Of a stretch of 64,000 nucleotides of DNA, positions 42,930 to 51,382 are shown piece after piece; positions within the stretch are counted from its first letter, which is position 1; each line of letters starts with the position of its first letter. The notes beneath the pieces are model-generated. The model was not told where the DNA came from, did no database searches, and worked only from the letters and a program-made list of their open reading frames with translations. Source of the stretch: Nonomuraea soli (GTDB lineage Bacteria > Actinomycetota > Actinomycetes > Streptosporangiales > Streptosporangiaceae); NCBI RefSeq assembly GCF_013761175.1, contig NZ_JACDUR010000008.1, positions 1-64,000 of the forward strand, in the 5' to 3' direction. A program made the translations under genes and the position numbers.

Positions 42930-43700
42930 GTGCGCAAGCCGCTCATGGCCGGCAACTGGAAGATGAACCTCAACCACCTCGAGGCCATCAAGCTCGTCCA
43001 GTCGCTGGCGTTCGGCCTGTCCGACAAGGACTTCGACAAGGTGGACGTGGCGGTGCTGCCGCCGTTCACCGACCTGCGGAGCGTGCAGACGCTCGTCGAC
43101 GGCGACCGCTACAGGATCGTCTACGGCGCGCAGGATCTGTCGCAGTACGACGCCGGCGCCTACACCGGCGAGATCTCCGGCGCGATGCTGGCCAAGCTGG
43201 GCTGCAGCTACGTGGTGATCGGCCACTCGGAGCGCCGGCAGTACCACGACGAGGACGACGCCCTGGTCAACGCCAAGGTGCACGCCGCGCTGCGGCACTC
43301 GCTGACGCCGATCCTGTGCGTGGGCGAGGGGCTGCCGGTACGGCAGGCGGGCGGCCATGTGGCCTACACCCTGTCGCAGCTCGACGGTGGACTGCGCAAA
43401 GTCTCCGCCGAGCAGGCACAATCGATGGTGGTGGCCTACGAGCCGGTGTGGGCGATCGGCACCGGTGAGGTGGCCACCCCCGACGACGCCCAGGAGGTCT
43501 GCGCGGCGCTGCGGCAGCGACTCGCCGAGCTCTACGACGCGCAGGTGGCCGAAGGTGTTCGTATCCTTTACGGAGGCTCGGTGAAGTCCGGCAACATCGC
43601 CGGGATCATGGCGCAGGCCGATGTCGACGGCGCCCTCGTCGGAGGGGCCAGCATCGACGCGGCCGACTTCGTCAAGATCTGCCGTTATGGCACCAACTGA
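42930..43700 (+). CDS. tpiA: Triosephosphate isomerase
   Basis: The 256-residue TIM barrel interconverts dihydroxyacetone phosphate and glyceraldehyde 3-phosphate. The catalytic residues are the Lys in AGNWKMN (residue 11), the His in GHSERR and the Glu in AYEPVWAIGTG; the phosphate loop YGGSVKSGN is present. GTG at 42930 has GGAGG about nine bases upstream. Third gene of the gap operon. Confidence 0.97.
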   Translation: MRKPLMAGNWKMNLNHLEAIKLVQSLAFGLSDKDFDKVDVAVLPPFTDLRSVQTLVDGDRYRIVYGAQDLSQYDAGAYTGEISGAMLAKLGCSYVVIGHSERRQYHDEDDALVNAKVHAALRHSLTPILCVGEGLPVRQAGGHVAYTLSQLDGGLRKVSAEQAQSMVVAYEPVWAIGTGEVATPDDAQEVCAALRQRLAELYDAQVAEGVRILYGGSVKSGNIAGIMAQADVDGALVGGASIDAADFVKICRYGTN

Positions 43701-43719
43701 GGCATAACGGGGGCGCGAC

Positions 43720-43746
43720 TTGACAGCAGGTCGTACCCTCTAGAAG
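43720..43746 (+). promoter_or_regulatory. Candidate secG promoter
   Basis: A perfect -35 hexamer TTGACA stands at 43720-43725. The best -10 downstream is TAGAAG (43741-43746), at a short 15-base spacing, so the exact -10 is uncertain. It lies in the 94-base gap between tpiA and secG. Confidence 0.4.
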
Positions 43747-43794
43747 CAAGTTTGAATCGTCACGCGTTCAGAGCACCTGAAAGACAGGTTTACC

Positions 43795-44025
43795 GTGGTC
43801 ATCGGAATCTCCATCGCCGTTATCCTGGCGAGCTGCCTCATGATCCTGCTCGTCCTGCTCCACAAGGGTAAGGGTGGCGGTCTGTCCGACATGTTCGGCG
43901 GTGGCTTCTCGTCGAACTTCGGTGGTTCCTCGGTGGTGGAGCGCAACCTCGACCGGCTGACCGTCATCACGGGCACGGTCTGGTTCGTCTGCATCATCGC
44001 TCTGGGCCTGCTGCTCAAGCAGTAG
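43795..44025 (+). CDS. secG: Preprotein translocase subunit SecG
   Basis: SecG is the small membrane partner of SecYE in protein export. The 76 residues form two helices (IGISIAVILASCLMILLVLL and TVITGTVWFVCIIALGLLL) joined by the typical Gly-rich loop (GKGGGLSDMFGGG, then SSVVERNLDR). GTG at 43795. The position after tpiA is standard in actinobacteria. Confidence 0.94.
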   Translation: MVIGISIAVILASCLMILLVLLHKGKGGGLSDMFGGGFSSNFGGSSVVERNLDRLTVITGTVWFVCIIALGLLLKQ

Positions 44026-44098
44026 TAACGCCCGTCTGACGCGTGACAGTGATTCTCCCCCCGCGCGCGCGTGGGGCGTTCGAGCGAGGAGTTCATCC

Positions 44099-44443
44099 GT
44101 GGGTAGTGGCAACGCGATCCGTGGCAGCCGCGTAGGCGCCGGGCCGATGGGGGAGGCCGAGCGCGGCGAGGCCGCCCCACGTGTGCGCGTGGCGTTCTGG
44201 TGCGCCAACATGCACGAGACGCGCCCGAGTTTCGCCAGTGACGCGGCCGTTCCCGAGCTGTGGGACTGCCCGCGTTGCGGCCTTCCGGCCGGCCAGGACC
44301 AGGCCAACCCGCCGGCGCCGCCGAGGAACGAGCCGTACAAGACGCACCTGGCCTACGTGAAGGAGCGCCGGAGCGACAAGGACGGCAAGGCCATCCTCGA
44401 GGAGGCGCTCGAGCGCCTGCGCACGAACAAGAGTCCCTGGTAG
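44099..44443 (+). CDS. rbpA: RNA polymerase-binding protein RbpA
   Basis: RbpA binds RNA polymerase and group 1/2 sigma factors and stabilises open complexes; it is specific to actinobacteria. The 114 residues show the basic start NAIRGSRVGAGPMGEAERGE, the zinc-binding core (FWCANMHETRPSFA and WDCPRCGLPAGQD) and the C-terminal sigma-interaction region (PYKTHLAYVKERRSDKDG). GTG at 44099 has GAGGAG upstream. No clear SigR-type promoter was found in the 73-base gap. Confidence 0.96.
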   Translation: MGSGNAIRGSRVGAGPMGEAERGEAAPRVRVAFWCANMHETRPSFASDAAVPELWDCPRCGLPAGQDQANPPAPPRNEPYKTHLAYVKERRSDKDGKAILEEALERLRTNKSPW

Positions 44444-44451
44444 GAGTTCTT

Positions 44452-44493
44452 CGCTGAAGCCCCCATCGGCCCAGGCCGATGGGGGCTTCAGCG
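44452..44493. terminator. Long bidirectional terminator after rbpA
   Basis: CGCTGAAGCCCCCATCGGCC (44452-44471) is the exact reverse complement of 44474-44493, a 20-bp stem with almost no loop. It separates rbpA from the convergent amidohydrolase gene and can stop transcription from both sides. Confidence 0.88.
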
Positions 44494-44537
44494 TGCTCGG
44501 GGGGTGAAAACGCGCGACGGCGAGGGCCGCCGGGTGA

Positions 44538-46136
44538 TCAGGCCTCGTGGACCGCCTCGCCGTCCACGAACGTCATCCTGACCTTCGTGGTCCACAGGTC
44601 CTGCGCCGGGAGGTCGAACGGGTCGCGGTCCAGCACCACCAGGTCGGCGGGGCGGCCCGGCTCGATGACCCCGGCGGGCGAGCGGTTGATCCAGGCGGAA
44701 CCGGCCGTGTACGCGGTCAGCGCCGTCGTCAGGTCCAGCTTCTGGCCGGGAAGGAACGGCGTCTGCGCCGTCGGGTAGCCGGCGTGCACCGAGCTGCCCG
44801 GCTCGGTGCGGTTGACCGCCACGTGCATCGCCTGCAGCGGGTCGGCGTTGGAGACCGGCCAGTCGCTGCCCGCGCAGAAGCGGGCGCCCGCCTGCTGCAG
44901 GTCGGCGAAGGGGTACTGCCACGACGAGCGGGGCTCGCCGAGGTAGGGGATGGTCAGCTCGTCCATCTGGGCGTGGTGGGTCGCCCACAGGGGTTGCAGG
45001 TTGGCCGTCACGCCGAGTTCGGCGAAGCGCGGGATGTCGCTCGGCTCGATGATCTGCAGGTGCGCGATGTGGTGGCGGTTGGCCGGGTCGGTCCCGGTGA
45101 AGCTGTCGAGGGCCTCGCGCACGGCGCGCTCGCCGATCGCGTGGAAGTGGATCTGGAAACCGTGCCGGTCCAGCTCGGCCACGTAGCCCTTGAGCAGGTC
45201 CGGGTCCACGTACGACAGGCCCGTGCCGCCGCACAGGCAGTACGGCTCCAGCACCGCGGCGGTGTAGTTCTCCGCGATGCCGTCCTGCATGATCTTGACG
45301 GAGGTGGCCGAGAACCGGTCGAGGCCCTCCGCCGACTTGCGGCGCTGGAGGAGATCCTCGATCTGCTCGGCGCCCCTGGTGCGCTCCCACCACAGCGCGC
45401 CCACCACGCGGGCCCTGAGACGGCCGGAGGCGGCCGCGGAGACGTAGGTGGGCAGCTGGTCGTCGGAGCCCGCGTAGGAGCCCACGATGGCGTCCTGCCA
45501 GCCGGTGATGCCCAGGCTGAACAGGTGGCGCTGCGCGTCGACGAGGGCGTCGTCCATGTCCTGCTGGGTGGGCCGCGGGGTCAGCAGGCCCACCAGGTCC
45601 ATCGCGCCCTCGTGGAGCACACCGGTCGGCGTGCCGTCGGCGTCGCGCTCGATCCTGCCGTCGGCCGGGTCGGGGGTCTGCCTGGTGATGCCCGCGCGCT
45701 CGAGCGCCCTGGTGTTCACCCAGGCCGCGTGGTGGTCACGCTGGATGAGGTAGACCGGGCGGTCCAGGAAGTCGAGCTGCTCGCGGCGGGGAAGGCCGCC
45801 GGGGAAGGCCGACATGTCCCAGCCGCCGCCGTCGACCCACTCCCTGCCGGGGTGGGCGGCCGCGTACTGCGCCACCCTGGCCACGTACTCATCCAGCCCG
45901 TAGACCTCCGACAGGTCGCACTTGGCCCGCTCCAGCCCGGCCTGCACCGGGTGGATGTGCGCGTCGGTGAATCCCGGCGTCAGCAGGCCGCCCGCCAGGT
46001 CGACGGTCTCGTGCGCTCCGGTGGCCAGGTCCCGGGCGGCGCCCACCGCCGCGATCACGCCGTCGCGCACCAGCACGGCTTCGGCGAAGTCGCCCTTGGC
46101 GGTGAAAACCCGGCCGCCCCGGAAGAGGATGTCCAT
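44538..46136 (-). CDS. YtcJ-like amidohydrolase
   Basis: The 532-residue protein belongs to the Amidohydrolase_3 branch. It has the metal motif FTDAHIHP near residue 57, HFHAIGERAV near 315, HHIAHLQII near 343 and GSDWPVSNADP near 415, and the N- and C-terminal beta-sandwich typical of imidazolonepropionase/YtcJ enzymes. Substrates of YtcJ-like proteins are mostly unknown. AAAGGAG seven bases before the ATG fixes the start. It lies 52 bases behind the PP2C gene on the same strand and may be cotranscribed with it. Confidence 0.88.
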   Translation of the reverse strand: MDILFRGGRVFTAKGDFAEAVLVRDGVIAAVGAARDLATGAHETVDLAGGLLTPGFTDAHIHPVQAGLERAKCDLSEVYGLDEYVARVAQYAAAHPGREWVDGGGWDMSAFPGGLPRREQLDFLDRPVYLIQRDHHAAWVNTRALERAGITRQTPDPADGRIERDADGTPTGVLHEGAMDLVGLLTPRPTQQDMDDALVDAQRHLFSLGITGWQDAIVGSYAGSDDQLPTYVSAAASGRLRARVVGALWWERTRGAEQIEDLLQRRKSAEGLDRFSATSVKIMQDGIAENYTAAVLEPYCLCGGTGLSYVDPDLLKGYVAELDRHGFQIHFHAIGERAVREALDSFTGTDPANRHHIAHLQIIEPSDIPRFAELGVTANLQPLWATHHAQMDELTIPYLGEPRSSWQYPFADLQQAGARFCAGSDWPVSNADPLQAMHVAVNRTEPGSSVHAGYPTAQTPFLPGQKLDLTTALTAYTAGSAWINRSPAGVIEPGRPADLVVLDRDPFDLPAQDLWTTKVRMTFVDGEAVHEA

Positions 46137-46188
46137 GCTTCTCCTTTGGTGTCGGGATTGAGACTAGTGCTCCCGCTCACCGGAGAAG

Positions 46189-47964
46189 TCACAGGATCGT
46201 CAGCGCGAGCAGGCAGACGTCGTCGTCGGAACGCTCGGCTCCGAGCCTGCGCAGGATGATGTCGAGGCTCTGCTCGGGGTCGTCGCGCACGTCCACGTCG
46301 GCGGCCGCCTCCAGCAGCGCCCGCAGGCCCTCCTCCAGGTCGTGGCCGCGCCGCTCGATGATGCCGTCGGTGTAGAGCAGGAGCAGGTCGTGCTGCTTGA
46401 GCGGGGTGGTGGTGAGGGTGTACTCCATCGTCTCGAACGCGCCGAGCATGGCGCCGCCCCCGGACTCCAGCAGGCTCGCCTCTCCGTCGCGGATCAGGAC
46501 CGGGCCGGGATGGCCGGCGTTCACCCATGACAGCACGCGGTCCGCCGGCCGGTAGTGACCGATGATCGCGGTGCCGGTGGCGGTGATCCCGGGGTTGGCG
46601 TGGTACATCAGCTCGTTGAGCCAGGTCGCCAGCCGGTCGGCCGGGGCGCCGGTGTAGGCCAGGCCCGCCAGGCCGCTGCGCATCGTGGCCATGAGCCCGG
46701 CCGCGGCCAGGCCGTGCCCCATGGCGTCGCCCACGGCGATGAGTACCTGGCCGTCGGGGAGCGGCCTGGCCTTGAACCAGTCGCCGCCGATGCGCCCGGT
46801 CTCCTCGTCCGGGTGGTAACGCAGCGCCACGCGCAGCCCCGGCAGGTCGAGCACGCCCCTGCGCACCGGCAGCAGCGTGTCCTGCAGGTGCGTGGCCACC
46901 AGGCGCTCACGCTCGGCACGCTCCTTCTCCGAGTCCGCGCGCTCGTGGGCGCGGACGAGGGCGCGTTCCCTGCGCCGGCTCTCGGTGACGTCCTGTGCCA
47001 TGATCCTTATCGCCACCAGCAGGCCGTGCCGGTCGAGCACCGGCTCGCTCACCAGGCGCAGGTGCCGTACGCCGTGCCGCTGCTGGACCCTGAACTCCGA
47101 CTCGATCGCCTCCCGGTCGGCGAGCAGGGCGCACATCTGCTCGCGCACCAGGGGCTGGTCCTCGGCCACCACCGTGTCAGGCAGCTCGTCCAGGCCGAGG
47201 GGTCCGTCGCGGGCGTCGCGGCCGAACATCTCGTACATCTGCGGCGTCCACAACGCCCGGCCCGTGGCCAGGTTCCACTCCGCCCAGCCCAGCTCCGCGA
47301 TGCGCTGGGCGCGCTCCCAGCCCGCCACGAGGCGCTCCTCGTCGTCGTGGGTGCGCCAGGTGACCAGGATGCCGTCCTCGACCCGGACGGCACGCACGGT
47401 GACCGAGGCGGGCCAGAGCAGGCCGTCCCTGACCTCGACGTACTCGAACGGGCCACGACGGAAGGCCCTGCCGGTCTCGTAGACGCGCAGATACTCCTCG
47501 AACAGCCCGGAACGGGCCAGTCCGGGCGTGCGCAGGAGCACCCGGCCGCCCAGCAGGTAGTCGCGCCCGCGCCCGGTCACGTCGGCGGCGACGTCGTTGG
47601 CCTCGGCCACCGTGAAGTCCACCACCCTGCCCGACGGATCGTGCACGGGCAGCAGGTAGGCCGCCGAGACGTGGACCGCCTGCAGCGTGGACACCAGCCA
47701 GCGGGGTACGGCGTCCGGTTCGCCGGAAGGGGCCGGTTCCGGATCGAACTCCAGCGACCTGGCAACCTCGACCAGGTCCATGCCGCTCTCGGCCGAGAGC
47801 CTGGCCAGCTGGGCCGCCGCCTCCGCGGGCAGCACGTTGCGCTGCGCCGCGAGACGGCAGGTGGTGTCGGCGATGACCGCTTCGCGACGCATGGCGTGGC
47901 GCAGTTCGTGCAGCCGGCGGCGGATCAGCTCCACCGTGCCCGCGCCCTCCTCGAGGCCGTCCAT
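46189..47964 (-). CDS. ANTAR-PAS-PAS-PP2C (SpoIIE-type) phosphatase
   Basis: The 591-residue protein begins with an ANTAR-like RNA-binding helix bundle (residues about 12-75, VIADTTCRLAAQRNVLPAEA, then MDLVEVARSL). Two PAS-like sensor regions follow (about 95-235 and 240-360), then a short coiled linker (ERALVRAHERADSEKERAERE) and a SpoIIE phosphatase domain. The metal-binding acids are in GGDWF, GDAMGHG, YTDGIIE and SDDDV. Such phosphatases dephosphorylate anti-anti-sigma factors; no anti-sigma gene is nearby. The ATG at 47964 is chosen because the region upstream has no coding character. An ANTAR domain on a phosphatase would couple RNA binding to stress signalling. Confidence 0.85.
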   Translation of the reverse strand: MDGLEEGAGTVELIRRRLHELRHAMRREAVIADTTCRLAAQRNVLPAEAAAQLARLSAESGMDLVEVARSLEFDPEPAPSGEPDAVPRWLVSTLQAVHVSAAYLLPVHDPSGRVVDFTVAEANDVAADVTGRGRDYLLGGRVLLRTPGLARSGLFEEYLRVYETGRAFRRGPFEYVEVRDGLLWPASVTVRAVRVEDGILVTWRTHDDEERLVAGWERAQRIAELGWAEWNLATGRALWTPQMYEMFGRDARDGPLGLDELPDTVVAEDQPLVREQMCALLADREAIESEFRVQQRHGVRHLRLVSEPVLDRHGLLVAIRIMAQDVTESRRRERALVRAHERADSEKERAERERLVATHLQDTLLPVRRGVLDLPGLRVALRYHPDEETGRIGGDWFKARPLPDGQVLIAVGDAMGHGLAAAGLMATMRSGLAGLAYTGAPADRLATWLNELMYHANPGITATGTAIIGHYRPADRVLSWVNAGHPGPVLIRDGEASLLESGGGAMLGAFETMEYTLTTTPLKQHDLLLLYTDGIIERRGHDLEEGLRALLEAAADVDVRDDPEQSLDIILRRLGAERSDDDVCLLALTIL

Positions 47965-48047
47965 ATCCTGGTCTCTGCCCGGAGGGCGCGGATGAGTCCG
48001 GTGCGCGAGCCAAAGACTCGTCAAAGCTTGGGGCTGGCCCGCGGGCG

Positions 48048-49448
48048 TCAGTGCCCCGTGATGAGGTCGGCGAAGCGGGCCAGCACCGAGGTGCGCCGCA
48101 TCGACCGCTCGCGGGCGTCGGCGGTGCGATACAGCCGGTACATCGAGTGCACGCCGAGCCACCGCAGCGGCTCGGGCTCCCACGCGCGCACCTTGCGCCC
48201 CACCCACGGCAGCGCCGTCAGCGCGGTCTGCTCGCCCAGGACGAGGTCACGCAGCGTACGGCCGGCCAGGTTGGTCGTCGTCACCCCGTGCCCCGTGTAC
48301 CCGCCCGCCCAGCCGAGCCCGGTGTCGCGGTCGACGTGGACGGTCGAGCACCAGTCGCGTGGCACGCCGAGCACGCCGGACCAGGCGTGGGCGACCTTCG
48401 ACGACGACGCGGCGGGGAAGAAGTCGACCAGAAGCTGCCAGAGCGCCTCGACGGTCCAGTCGTGGGTGTGGCCGCGGGCGTCGACGCGCGAGCCGTACAG
48501 GTAGGGCCGTCCGCGCCCGCCGAAGGCGATTCGGCCGTCGGCGGTGCGCTGGGCGTACATGTAGTAGTGGGCCATGTCGCCGAGCAGCTCGGCGCCCTGC
48601 CAGCCGACGGTCTCCCAGAAGGAGTCGGGCAGCGGCTCGGTGACGATCATCGAGCTGTTCATGGGCAGCCACTGGCGGCGCAGGCCCTGCAGGCGCGAGG
48701 TGAAGCCCTCGGTCGCGCGGATGATGAAATCTCCGGACACGACGCCGTACGGGGTCACCGCCCGCTTCGGCTCGATGGACAACACGGGCGTGCCCTCGTA
48801 GATCTCCACGCCGAGCGCGCGCACCGCCTCGGCCAGCCCGAGCGCGAGCTTGGCGGGCTGGATGCGCGCGCAGTGCGGGCTCCACGAGCCCTGCACCGTC
48901 CCCGCCACCCGCAGCCGCTCCTGCGACTCGGCGGCCGACAGCAGTTGCAGATCGCCGGGGCCGAAGCCCCAGGCCCTGGCCTCGTCGACGTGGGCGCGCA
49001 GCCGGGAGGCCTGGGCGGTGTTGCGGGCGACGGTCAGCACCCCGCCCTTGACGACGTCGGCGTCGATGCCCTCCTTGGCGCAGACCGCGATGACCTCGTC
49101 GACGGAGGCGAACATCTCCCGCTGCAGCGCGATGGCGGCCTCGGTGCCGTGCGATCTGGCGTACAGCTCGTGCGAACCGGCCAGATCTCCGGTGAGCCAC
49201 CCACCGTTGCGGCCGGAGGCGCCGAAGCCGGCGAACTCCTGCTCCAGCACGACGACGCGCAGGCCGGGCGCCGATTTTTTGAGATAGTAGGCGGTCCACA
49301 GTCCGGTATATCCGGCGCCGACGATCACGACATCCGCCGACAACGGCCCATCGAGGCGCTGGCGCGGGGCGGGCACGCCCGAGGAGCGGTACCAGAAGGA
49401 GACCTCTCCGTTGATGAACCCGTCAGACAGTGGAACACGCGTACTCAT
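48048..49448 (-). CDS. FAD-dependent amine/amino-acid oxidoreductase (DAO fold)
   Basis: The 466-residue flavoprotein has the FAD-binding motif DVVIVGAGYTGLWTAYYL near residue 39 and the DAO-family LEQEFAGFGASGRNGGWLTG, followed by the substrate domain and the C-terminal GLGWAGGYTGHGVTTTNLAGR that closes over FAD. It resembles gamma-glutamylputrescine oxidase and sarcosine-oxidase-like enzymes; the amine substrate is unknown. The ATG at 49448 is preferred by family start; no strong ribosome site is visible. It is divergent from the ACT-GNAT gene with 75 bases between them. Confidence 0.86.
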   Translation of the reverse strand: MSTRVPLSDGFINGEVSFWYRSSGVPAPRQRLDGPLSADVVIVGAGYTGLWTAYYLKKSAPGLRVVVLEQEFAGFGASGRNGGWLTGDLAGSHELYARSHGTEAAIALQREMFASVDEVIAVCAKEGIDADVVKGGVLTVARNTAQASRLRAHVDEARAWGFGPGDLQLLSAAESQERLRVAGTVQGSWSPHCARIQPAKLALGLAEAVRALGVEIYEGTPVLSIEPKRAVTPYGVVSGDFIIRATEGFTSRLQGLRRQWLPMNSSMIVTEPLPDSFWETVGWQGAELLGDMAHYYMYAQRTADGRIAFGGRGRPYLYGSRVDARGHTHDWTVEALWQLLVDFFPAASSSKVAHAWSGVLGVPRDWCSTVHVDRDTGLGWAGGYTGHGVTTTNLAGRTLRDLVLGEQTALTALPWVGRKVRAWEPEPLRWLGVHSMYRLYRTADARERSMRRTSVLARFADLITGH

Positions 49449-49523
49449 GAGCTCAAATAATGCCATTTCTCTAGAAACGCGCACGTAGCGACGGTGTAAC
49501 AGAGCTCCTTCATCCTCTTACAC

Positions 49524-50549
49524 ATGGGATTCCTGCGGATCAGAACCACAGTGGACGAGCGACCCGGGCGCCTGGCCAAGCTGGCCGCGGCCCTGGCCGA
49601 GCGCGGCGGCAACATCCTGGGCCTGAGCGTGCAGCCCGACGCGGACGGCACCGTCGACGAGTTCGTCGCCGACATCCCGGCCTCGCCCGAGGCCGTGCGC
49701 GAGGCGCTGGAGGCCGCGGGCGGGCGCCGGGTACTGGTCGTCCCGGCCAGCGCCCACGAGCTGACCGACGAGCCGACCAGGGCGCTGCTGCTGGCCACCC
49801 GGGTGCGCGCGATGCCCTGGCGCCTGCCCGAGCTGATGGCCGAGCTGCTGCGCGCGGACGACGCCCGGTGGATCTACGGTGAGAGCGTGAGCGATCTCCC
49901 CGACCCGACCCAGCTCGTCGTCCGCGTGGCCGAGAAGCGTTCGGTACGGCTGCGCCGTACCGAACTGCCCTTCACCATGACGGAGGCGGCCAGGGCGGCG
50001 GCGTTCGTCAGGCTCGCCCAGCCGCCGGTCGAGCAGGCGGGCAACGAGCGCAGCCTCACCCTCGGCGACGGCGCGGAGCTGGACGTACGGCCGCTCACCG
50101 GGATCTACCGCGAGGCCGTGCGCGACCTGCACGACAGGTGCAGCCCGGAGAGCCGCCGGTTCCGCTACTTCACCAGCATGCCCGCGCTGCCGCCGCGGGT
50201 GTTCGACCGGCTGGTCGACCGCTCGCGCGGGCAGTCGCTCGTGGCGTGCTTCGACGGCCAGGTGGTGGCGATGGCCAACCTCATGTTCACCCCGGACCCC
50301 GGGATCGCCGAGATGGCCTTCCTGGTCGAGGACCGGTGGCAGGGCAAGGGCGTGGGCACGGCACTGGCCAGGATGCTGGTGCAGATCGCACGCGACCACG
50401 GCTATGCCGAGGTGCGGGCGGCGATGCTGTCCGACAACGCGCGCATGCGCAGCCTGCTCGTCCGGCTCGGCGCGACCCTCGCCTACACCGAGGACCCCGG
50501 AGTGGTGGAGGCCCGCCTACCCGTGGCCGGCGTCGCGGCCCTCATCTGA
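49524..50549 (+). CDS. ACT-GNAT fusion acetyltransferase
   Basis: Residues 1-60 form an ACT domain (IRTTVDERPGRLAKLAAALA, GGNILGLSVQPDADGTVDEF), a fold that binds amino acids as allosteric ligands. After a linker (residues 80-190), residues 190-330 form a GNAT domain with the acetyl-CoA loop EDRWQGKGVGTALARML. ACT-GNAT proteins of actinomycetes have been described as amino-acid-responsive protein acetyltransferases acting on acetyl-CoA synthetase. That role here is inference. No good ribosome site precedes the ATG. The 3' end overlaps the convergent Clp-N gene by 33 bases. Confidence 0.86.
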   Translation: MGFLRIRTTVDERPGRLAKLAAALAERGGNILGLSVQPDADGTVDEFVADIPASPEAVREALEAAGGRRVLVVPASAHELTDEPTRALLLATRVRAMPWRLPELMAELLRADDARWIYGESVSDLPDPTQLVVRVAEKRSVRLRRTELPFTMTEAARAAAFVRLAQPPVEQAGNERSLTLGDGAELDVRPLTGIYREAVRDLHDRCSPESRRFRYFTSMPALPPRVFDRLVDRSRGQSLVACFDGQVVAMANLMFTPDPGIAEMAFLVEDRWQGKGVGTALARMLVQIARDHGYAEVRAAMLSDNARMRSLLVRLGATLAYTEDPGVVEARLPVAGVAALI

Positions 50550-51320
50550 GCGGCCTTCATCTGAGCGGTCCTCGTCTGAGCCGCCCGCATTGGATTCGCC
50601 CTCGTCCGAGCCGCCTTGTTCCGGGGTGGGCGGGTCGGTCGGGGGGCCCTCCGTCGGGCGGTCGAGCGGCGCATCCTCGGGTGCCGGCGGGCGCTCGATG
50701 CCCAGATGCCGCTCGATGCGCTCCACCGAGCCCTCCAGCCGGTCGAGCGAGGACTGCAGCCGGTCCAGCCGGTCGATGAGCCCGGGACCACGAGATCCGA
50801 TGCCCGGCGGGGGCGGCGGGTGCGCAGGATGCGGCGGCAGGGGAGAGGACAGGTCGAGGGGAGGATCGTCGTCGTGCCGCTGCGGCCGTCCGTGCAGCAG
50901 CGTGACCACGACCTGCCTGATCCTGTTGAGATCGGCGCCGTACCTGACCAGCACCTGGGCGGCCACGCCCTCGCCCTCGCGGATCAGGCCGAGCAGGATG
51001 TGCTCGGTGCCGATGTAGTTGTGCCCGAGTTGTAAGGCCTCCCGCAGCGACAGCTCCAGCACCTTCTTCGCGCGGGGCGTGAACGGGATGTGCCCGCCCG
51101 GCGGCCTGTCGCCCATGCCGACGATCTCCTGAACGCCCTCGCGAACCTGCCCGAGGTCGATCCGGCACTGGCTCAGAGCGCGCCCGGCCACGCCCTCGCT
51201 CTCGTTGACCAGGCCGAGCAGGATGTGCTCGGTGCCGATGTAGTTGTGGTTGAGCAGCCTGGCCTCCTCCTGGGCCAGGACGACCACACGGCGGGCACGA
51301 TCGGTGAAGCGTTCGAACAC
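50517..51320 (-). CDS. Clp-N-domain protein without ATPase
   Basis: The 267 residues contain two Clp-N repeats (FTDRARRVVVLAQEEARLL, NYIGTEHILLGLVNE and again NYIGTEHILLGLIRE), as in the N-terminal domain of ClpC, but no AAA+ part. Residues 150-267 are disordered, Pro-rich then acidic (GGSDEGESNAGGSDEDRSDEGR). Stand-alone Clp-N proteins could compete for ClpC adaptors or substrates, which is inference. GTG at 51320 has GGGAGG five bases upstream. Its end overlaps the ACT-GNAT gene, and the tail is encoded by 15-base repeats. Confidence 0.87.
   Translation of the reverse strand: MFERFTDRARRVVVLAQEEARLLNHNYIGTEHILLGLVNESEGVAGRALSQCRIDLGQVREGVQEIVGMGDRPPGGHIPFTPRAKKVLELSLREALQLGHNYIGTEHILLGLIREGEGVAAQVLVRYGADLNRIRQVVVTLLHGRPQRHDDDPPLDLSSPLPPHPAHPPPPPGIGSRGPGLIDRLDRLQSSLDRLEGSVERIERHLGIERPPAPEDAPLDRPTEGPPTDPPTPEQGGSDEGESNAGGSDEDRSDEGRSDEGRDAGHG
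50546..50620. repeat. 15-base repeats in the Clp-N protein tail
   Basis: Units CTGAGCGGCCTTCAT (50546), CTGAGCGGTCCTCGT (50561) and CTGAGCCGCCCGCAT (50576) are followed by two more diverged units. On the minus strand each codes for an SDEGR-like pentapeptide. The first unit contains the stop codon of the convergent ACT-GNAT gene. Confidence 0.75.
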
Positions 51321-51345
51321 GGCGGCCTCCCTCGACCTCCACTAT

Positions 51346-51360
51346 GCGCTAGAAAAGCGC
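51346..51360. promoter_or_regulatory. Short inverted repeat between two divergent genes
   Basis: GCGCT-AGAAA-AGCGC forms a 5-5-5 inverted repeat between the Clp-N gene and the divergent coiled-coil gene. It lies 25-40 bases before both starts and could be an operator for either. It does not match the HspR or HrcA consensus. Confidence 0.35.
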
Positions 51361-51382
51361 TCAATTGGGGTATTCCTCAGGG

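Noticed and set aside
44026..44098. SigR-type thiol-stress promoter for rbpA
   Set aside because: rbpA is SigR-controlled in Streptomyces, but no GGAAT / GTT pair with proper spacing was found in the gap.
51321..51382. HspR (HAIR) or HrcA (CIRCE) heat-shock operator for the Clp-N gene
   Set aside because: The only dyad, GCGCT-AGAAA-AGCGC, does not match either consensus.
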